A DNA stretch of 9,613 bases, taken from the NCBI GenBank assembly GCA_029052085.1, contig JAIDJS010000292.1:1-9613 (forward strand). The letters are read 5' to 3'. Source of the stretch: Eubacterium sp. (GTDB lineage Bacteria > Bacillota > Clostridia > Oscillospirales > Acutalibacteraceae). Position 1 is the stretch's first letter. Each line of letters opens with the position of its first letter. Positions 5,966-9,613 of the stretch are shown here, one piece after another. The position numbers and the translations under genes are program-made. The notes under the pieces are model-generated. The model worked only from the letters and a program-made list of their open reading frames with translations, did not search any database and was not told the origin of the DNA.

Positions 5966-7198
5966 TTACCATTCTTTGCCGCGCTTTTCTGCACTTTCAA
6001 CAAAATCTATAAATTGCTTTGCGCATCTCGGCGATCTTCCGCCCTTGCGTGATGCCCATTGCTCTGCAACAAGATGAAGCTTATTCTGATTTACGTTAAG
6101 CTTTCTGTCTTTAGCAATCTTATCAACAATATCAAGATAATCCTTTTTATCGGGATTAATAAATGTTATTGAGAGCCCGAAGCGATCTGAAAGGCTTAGC
6201 TGCTCCTGCATAATGTCATTTCTGTTTATGTCGTTTTCTCTGTCGGAAAAGCTTTCTTTGATGAGATGGCGTCTGTTAGAGGTTGCGTAAATGATTGTGT
6301 TATGCTTTCTGCCGGAAAGGCTTCCCTCAAGTGCAGCTTTTAATTCCCCAAAGGAATCATCGTGGCTGTCAAAGCATAAATCATCAATAAAGATAATGAA
6401 TTTCATCGGGCTGTCTGCCAAAAGCTCTCTTATTAATGTTAAATCCGAAATATCGCTTTTCGATATTTCAATCATTCTGAGCCCTTCCCGTGCATATTCA
6501 TTTAAAACTGCGTGAACAGTAGAGCTTTTTCCCGTTCCTCTGTCTCCGTAAAGCAATACATTGTTTGACGGATAGCCGTTAACAAAGCTTTCGGTATTGT
6601 CGATAACCTTTTTACGCTGCAGCTCATAGTTTTTTAAATCCGAAAGCGTGATGGGATCTGTTGATGTAATAGGGCAAAGGCTGTGGTTGCGCCAGGTAAA
6701 GGCAGTATATTTTGAATACATGCCATAGCCGTTCTTTTTGTAATATTCAATAAGGGTGTCAATCTGCCTGTCCCAGTTTTCCTCAAGCGGTGCAGCTGCC
6801 TTTCCGCTTTCCCAGGCGGGAAGCGTTTTCAAAACCGCTTTTAAATCGTTATTTTCAACGGAATTATAAATATCCTCAGGCTTGATAAAGGCGATAGCTT
6901 CCAGTTTTTCAAGGTCGCTTTTTACGCCGTTTAAAACGGCTGCCGGCAATTCATCTGCTTTGCCGCTTGCTGCTGCCTTTGTAAAAGCATTGTCATCTGT
7001 AAGAATAAGCTTTGAAACATAGCTTGCAAAGGATTTGTGGCTTGTTACCCTTCTGAAGAATTCACTTTGCTTTTCAAGCACCTTTTCATTATTGATGTTT
7101 TGCAAAAGTTCAAGTAAAGAGGAAATAACCTCATCTCTTTTTAAATCGTAAACGCAGAGCGCTTCAATATAAAATCTTAATTCCTGCGCTTTATTCAT
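5966..7198 (-). CDS. AAA+ ATPase of the DUF815/COG2607 type
   Basis: This is a 410-residue soluble ATPase of unknown role. The N-terminal ~185 residues are helical with no motif I recognise. The AAA+ module follows: Walker A GDRGTGKSS (218-226, K224), Walker B FIIFIDDL (268-274, D272-D273), sensor-1 in YATSNRRHL (N308), an Arg-finger-like R339 in LSDRFG, and a C-terminal helical lid containing GGRSPR. The N-terminal extension with the YELQRKKVIDNTESFVNG lead-in and the LSDRFGLSITF segment are what I associate with the DUF815 family, common in Clostridia; this assignment is from memory. There is no protease, nuclease or helicase domain. It stands alone between the two-component operon and the divergent gntR gene. 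The ribosome site is weak (AAGTGG-like). A loader or remodelling role is only a guess. Confidence 0.8.
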   Translation of the reverse strand: MNKAQELRFYIEALCVYDLKRDEVISSLLELLQNINNEKVLEKQSEFFRRVTSHKSFASYVSKLILTDDNAFTKAAASGKADELPAAVLNGVKSDLEKLEAIAFIKPEDIYNSVENNDLKAVLKTLPAWESGKAAAPLEENWDRQIDTLIEYYKKNGYGMYSKYTAFTWRNHSLCPITSTDPITLSDLKNYELQRKKVIDNTESFVNGYPSNNVLLYGDRGTGKSSTVHAVLNEYAREGLRMIEISKSDISDLTLIRELLADSPMKFIIFIDDLCFDSHDDSFGELKAALEGSLSGRKHNTIIYATSNRRHLIKESFSDRENDINRNDIMQEQLSLSDRFGLSITFINPDKKDYLDIVDKIAKDRKLNVNQNKLHLVAEQWASRKGGRSPRCAKQFIDFVESAEKRGKEW

Positions 7199-7223
7199 AT
7201 GTTACCACTTCTTTATAAATAAA

Positions 7224-7252
7224 ATTATATATTATTTACTGTTATATTACTA
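7224..7252 (-). promoter_or_regulatory. Candidate promoter of the AAA+ gene
   Basis: On the minus strand a perfect TATAAT (7229-7224) lies about 25 bases before the ATG, with only a poor -35 (TAGTAA, 7252-7247) at 17-base spacing. The surrounding DNA is so AT-rich that a chance -10 match is quite possible. Confidence 0.3.
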
Positions 7253-7320
7253 CTATTTATCATATTTTACAAGTCAGTAGCCGAATTTGCTTGCTGTTTT
7301 AAAAATATCTGCACGGTTTA

Positions 7321-7340
7321 GTTGTAAGACATCATACAAC
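7321..7340. promoter_or_regulatory. Operator-like inverted repeat upstream of gntR
   Basis: GTTGTA-N8-TACAAC has 6-bp perfect arms and ends 3 bases before the gntR -35 box. Its left side (7322-7332) matches the FadR-type operator pattern TNGTNNNACNA except at the last base. Its right side contains TCATACAACC (7332-7341), which recurs exactly in the ilvC leader (8127-8136). The likely role is autoregulation by the GntR protein (inferred). Confidence 0.5.
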
Positions 7341-7343
7341 CTG

Positions 7344-7373
7344 TTGACTTTTTGCTTGCTGCTGTGTTATTAT
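7344..7373 (+). promoter_or_regulatory. sigma-A promoter of gntR
   Basis: TTGACT (7344-7349, 5/6) is followed after 18 bases by TATTAT (7368-7373, 5/6). Transcription would start around 7380, leaving a very short leader before the AGAGGTG ribosome site at 7382-7388. Confidence 0.58.
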
Positions 7374-7393
7374 GTTTAAAAAGAGGTGTATTT

Positions 7394-8050
7394 ATGAGTA
7401 ATTCGGCAATGCTTGCAGACAGCACTGCACAGCGTATTATAAAAATGATAGAGGAAGAAAACCGCTTTTCAATCGGGGATAAGCTTCCGAATGAAAATGA
7501 TTTTGCAAGCGAGCTTGGCGTAAGCCGTTCTACCTTAAGAGAGGCTATAAAGATTTTAACAACAAACGGAATGGTTGAAATTAAAAGGGGAAAGGGAACC
7601 TTTGTTACCTCAACAGCCATTATTAACTCGGGCGATCTGAATGATATAGCCTCCGGACTTGAGGATTTGTTTGAAATGCGCCTTATGTTTGAACCGGAAT
7701 GTGCTTATTTAGCGGCAGAACGGGCTACAGACGAGGAGATTGAAACGATTTGCTATTACGGAGAAGAAATTGAAAAAAAGATTTTAAGCGGGGAAGACAG
7801 AACCTTTGAGGAACAGAAATTCCACGAAAGCATTGCAAATGCAACGCATAATTCGTTTGTTAAGCAGTTTATGCCGATTATTTTCAATGCAATAAAAAAG
7901 GGCGTGGTAGTCCTTACGCAGGATCAGGATGTAAGCGAGGATAATCTTAAGGATGACAGGCTCATTATGGAATTTATAAAGAAAAGGAATCCGGAAGGCG
8001 CAAGAACTGCAATGAAGCTGCATATTATTCATGCTATTGATTGCCTTTAA
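7394..8050 (+). CDS. GntR-family transcriptional regulator, FadR subfamily (FCD domain)
   Basis: The 218-residue DNA-binding repressor or activator has an N-terminal winged helix (~10-75) with GDKLPNENDFASELGVSRSTLREAIKIL, the typical GntR signature, and wing RGKGTFV. It is followed by an all-helical FCD ligand domain (~85-215). FCD metal/ligand residues look incomplete: H144 (FHESI) and H210 (KLHI) are present, but the usual Glu-His of the helix in between is D187-D188. The ATG at 7394 is chosen because AGAGGTG lies 5 bases upstream. An in-frame ATG at 7352 would fall inside the promoter and add residues not typical of the family. It is divergent from the AAA+ gene and 119 bases upstream of ilvC, whose leader carries a matching operator. 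Control of itself and of ilvC is therefore likely, and the effector is unknown. Confidence 0.92.
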   Translation: MSNSAMLADSTAQRIIKMIEEENRFSIGDKLPNENDFASELGVSRSTLREAIKILTTNGMVEIKRGKGTFVTSTAIINSGDLNDIASGLEDLFEMRLMFEPECAYLAAERATDEEIETICYYGEEIEKKILSGEDRTFEEQKFHESIANATHNSFVKQFMPIIFNAIKKGVVVLTQDQDVSEDNLKDDRLIMEFIKKRNPEGARTAMKLHIIHAIDCL

Positions 8051-8063
8051 AAATAATTATAAT

Positions 8064-8090
8064 TTGCTGTTGACATTAGACAACAGGCAA
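8064..8090. promoter_or_regulatory. Inverted repeat over the ilvC -35 box and spacer
   Basis: TTGC-TGTTG-N8-CAACA-(G)-GCAA has arms matching over nine bases with one extra G on the right. It covers the whole -35 element and most of the spacer, so a protein bound here would block RNA polymerase. Its layout (GTTG-N8-CAAC) differs from the gntR upstream repeat (GTTG-N12-CAAC), so the binding protein may not be the same. Confidence 0.45.
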
Positions 8091-8098
8091 TATATAAT
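8070..8098 (+). promoter_or_regulatory. Consensus sigma-A promoter of ilvC
   Basis: TTGACA (8070-8075), a 17-base spacer, then TATAAT (8093-8098): a perfect consensus promoter. Transcription is expected near 8105, giving a ~65-base leader. A promoter this strong suggests high basal expression kept in check by a repressor. Confidence 0.9.
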
Positions 8099-8119
8099 AT
8101 GAATTAATATAAATACAGG

Positions 8120-8138
8120 CGGGTAGTCATACAACCCG
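8120..8138 (+). promoter_or_regulatory. GntR-type operator/hairpin in the ilvC leader
   Basis: CGGGT (8120-8124) and ACCCG (8134-8138) form an inverted repeat. Inside it, 8124-8134 matches the FadR-subfamily operator pattern TNGTNNNACNA at every fixed base. TCATACAACC at 8127-8136 is the same ten bases found upstream of gntR. It lies ~15-30 bases after the predicted transcription start, where a bound repressor would act as a roadblock. As RNA the same bases could form a small hairpin, but no T-run follows, so it is not a terminator. Confidence 0.52.
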
Positions 8139-8148
8139 TTTGAAATAA

Positions 8149-9195
<1,047 letters not shown>

Positions 9196-9215
9196 GCGTA
9201 TATTGTATATAAAAC

Positions 9216-9241
9216 TAAGGCATCTCGTTCGAGATGCCTTA
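9216..9241. terminator. Bidirectional intrinsic terminator between ilvC and the Dabb gene
   Basis: TAAGGCATCTCG and CGAGATGCCTTA form a perfect 12-bp stem with a tight loop, 20 bases after the ilvC stop. A T-rich stretch (ATTATTTTAAG) follows on the plus strand, and GTTTTATAT follows on the minus strand. It can therefore end transcription of both converging genes. Confidence 0.85.
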
Positions 9242-9259
9242 ATTATTTTAAGCTTTTGC

Positions 9260-9287
9260 CGGGGCGAGTATAGCCCGTCCGTTTTTT
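9260..9287 (+). terminator. Second candidate terminator after ilvC
   Basis: A short GC stem, GGGC/GCCC (9262-9265 with 9273-9276), is followed after five bases by six Ts (9282-9287) on the plus strand. It would serve as a backup for the first hairpin and protect the convergent gene from read-through. Confidence 0.42.
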
Positions 9288-9304
9288 ATTATTAAAATTA
9301 TAAA

Positions 9305-9595
9305 TTACAATTCATAATCCACAGCTACAGAGCTTTCCATAACGCTGTGCATATATGGCTTAACCGCATTGCAGTGATATTCGTCCTTCTGATATAAATC
9401 AAGCGCTTCTTTGTTTTCAAGTGTAACCTGAAGAATAATGTCGTATGAACGGGCGGAAGAAAGAAAATCAGTTCCAACCTCTATAGCTTTAATCAAATCT
9501 ACTTTTCCGTCCATAGAAAGAAGAATCTGCTTAGCTTCCTGTTTTTTCTCTTCGCTGTTGTCCTTAAGCTTAAAGCAAACAATATGTTTAATCAT
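9305..9595 (-). CDS. Dabb (stress-responsive A/B barrel) domain protein
   Basis: This is a 96-residue single-domain protein, the full normal length for the family. Features are the N-terminal strand IKHIVCFKLK with H4, a central strand containing Y51-D52 (SYDIILQVTL), and a C-terminal Y-x-x-x-x-YH...K-P-x-MH stretch (68-83) ending in a VAVDYE strand. Dabb proteins form ferredoxin-like dimers. A few are enzymes (for example olivetolic acid cyclase in plants), but most bacterial members have no known function. GGAG at 9604-9607, eight bases upstream, supports the start. Transcription converges on ilvC and ends at the shared hairpin. Its promoter is outside the window. Confidence 0.85.
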   Translation of the reverse strand: MIKHIVCFKLKDNSEEKKQEAKQILLSMDGKVDLIKAIEVGTDFLSSARSYDIILQVTLENKEALDLYQKDEYHCNAVKPYMHSVMESSVAVDYEL

Positions 9596-9613
9596 AATAT
9601 AAACTCCTTTTAT

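Noticed and set aside
7352..7393. Upstream in-frame ATG for the GntR gene
   Set aside because: It lies inside the promoter between -35 and -10, has no ribosome site, and adds residues not typical of the family.

Overview
The window looks like a chromosomal contig end from a low-GC, Gram-positive anaerobe of the Clostridia, with the Oscillospiraceae/Ruminococcaceae the best guess. The reasons are AT-rich intergenic DNA, strong GGAGG ribosome sites, consensus sigma-A promoters, and clostridial-type genes: an OmpR-type two-component pair with HtrA, a COG2607/DUF815-like AAA+ protein, and a collagen-like GPT-repeat protein. No rRNA, tRNA, CRISPR array, transposase or phage gene is visible. There is no gene-free stretch longer than about 200 bases.

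Layout. (1) At 34-1986 (minus) a glycosyltransferase with a C-terminal helical/TPR-like region lies upstream of a threonine-rich collagen-like protein. The likely relationship is modifying enzyme and substrate, as in the spore-surface sgtA-bclA3 pair of Clostridioides difficile. The collagen gene runs into the window edge, where about 60 bases look like sequencing artefact, so its true C-terminus is missing. (2) At 2041-5820 (minus) there is a compact envelope-stress operon of response regulator, sensor kinase and membrane-anchored HtrA protease, with gaps of 5 and 3 bases and a very clear terminator. (3) At 5966-7198 (minus) is a DUF815-type AAA+ ATPase of unknown role. (4) Divergent from it, at 7394-8050 (plus), is a FadR-subfamily GntR regulator, followed at 8170-9195 by ilvC (ketol-acid reductoisomerase), which has its own textbook promoter. 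(5) After a bidirectional hairpin terminator, a small Dabb-domain protein (9305-9595, minus) converges on ilvC.

How the parts work together. The two-component operon probably senses cell-envelope or secretion stress and makes HtrA to degrade or refold damaged exported proteins. The GntR gene and ilvC share an operator-like sequence, TCATACAACC, upstream of both coding regions. In the ilvC leader it sits inside an exact match to the FadR-type pattern TNGTNNNACNA. This suggests that the regulator controls itself and branched-chain amino acid synthesis. Most of the window is ordinary housekeeping. The points worth a second look are the collagen/glycosyltransferase pair with its cysteine-rich N-terminus, and the GntR-ilvC regulatory circuit.
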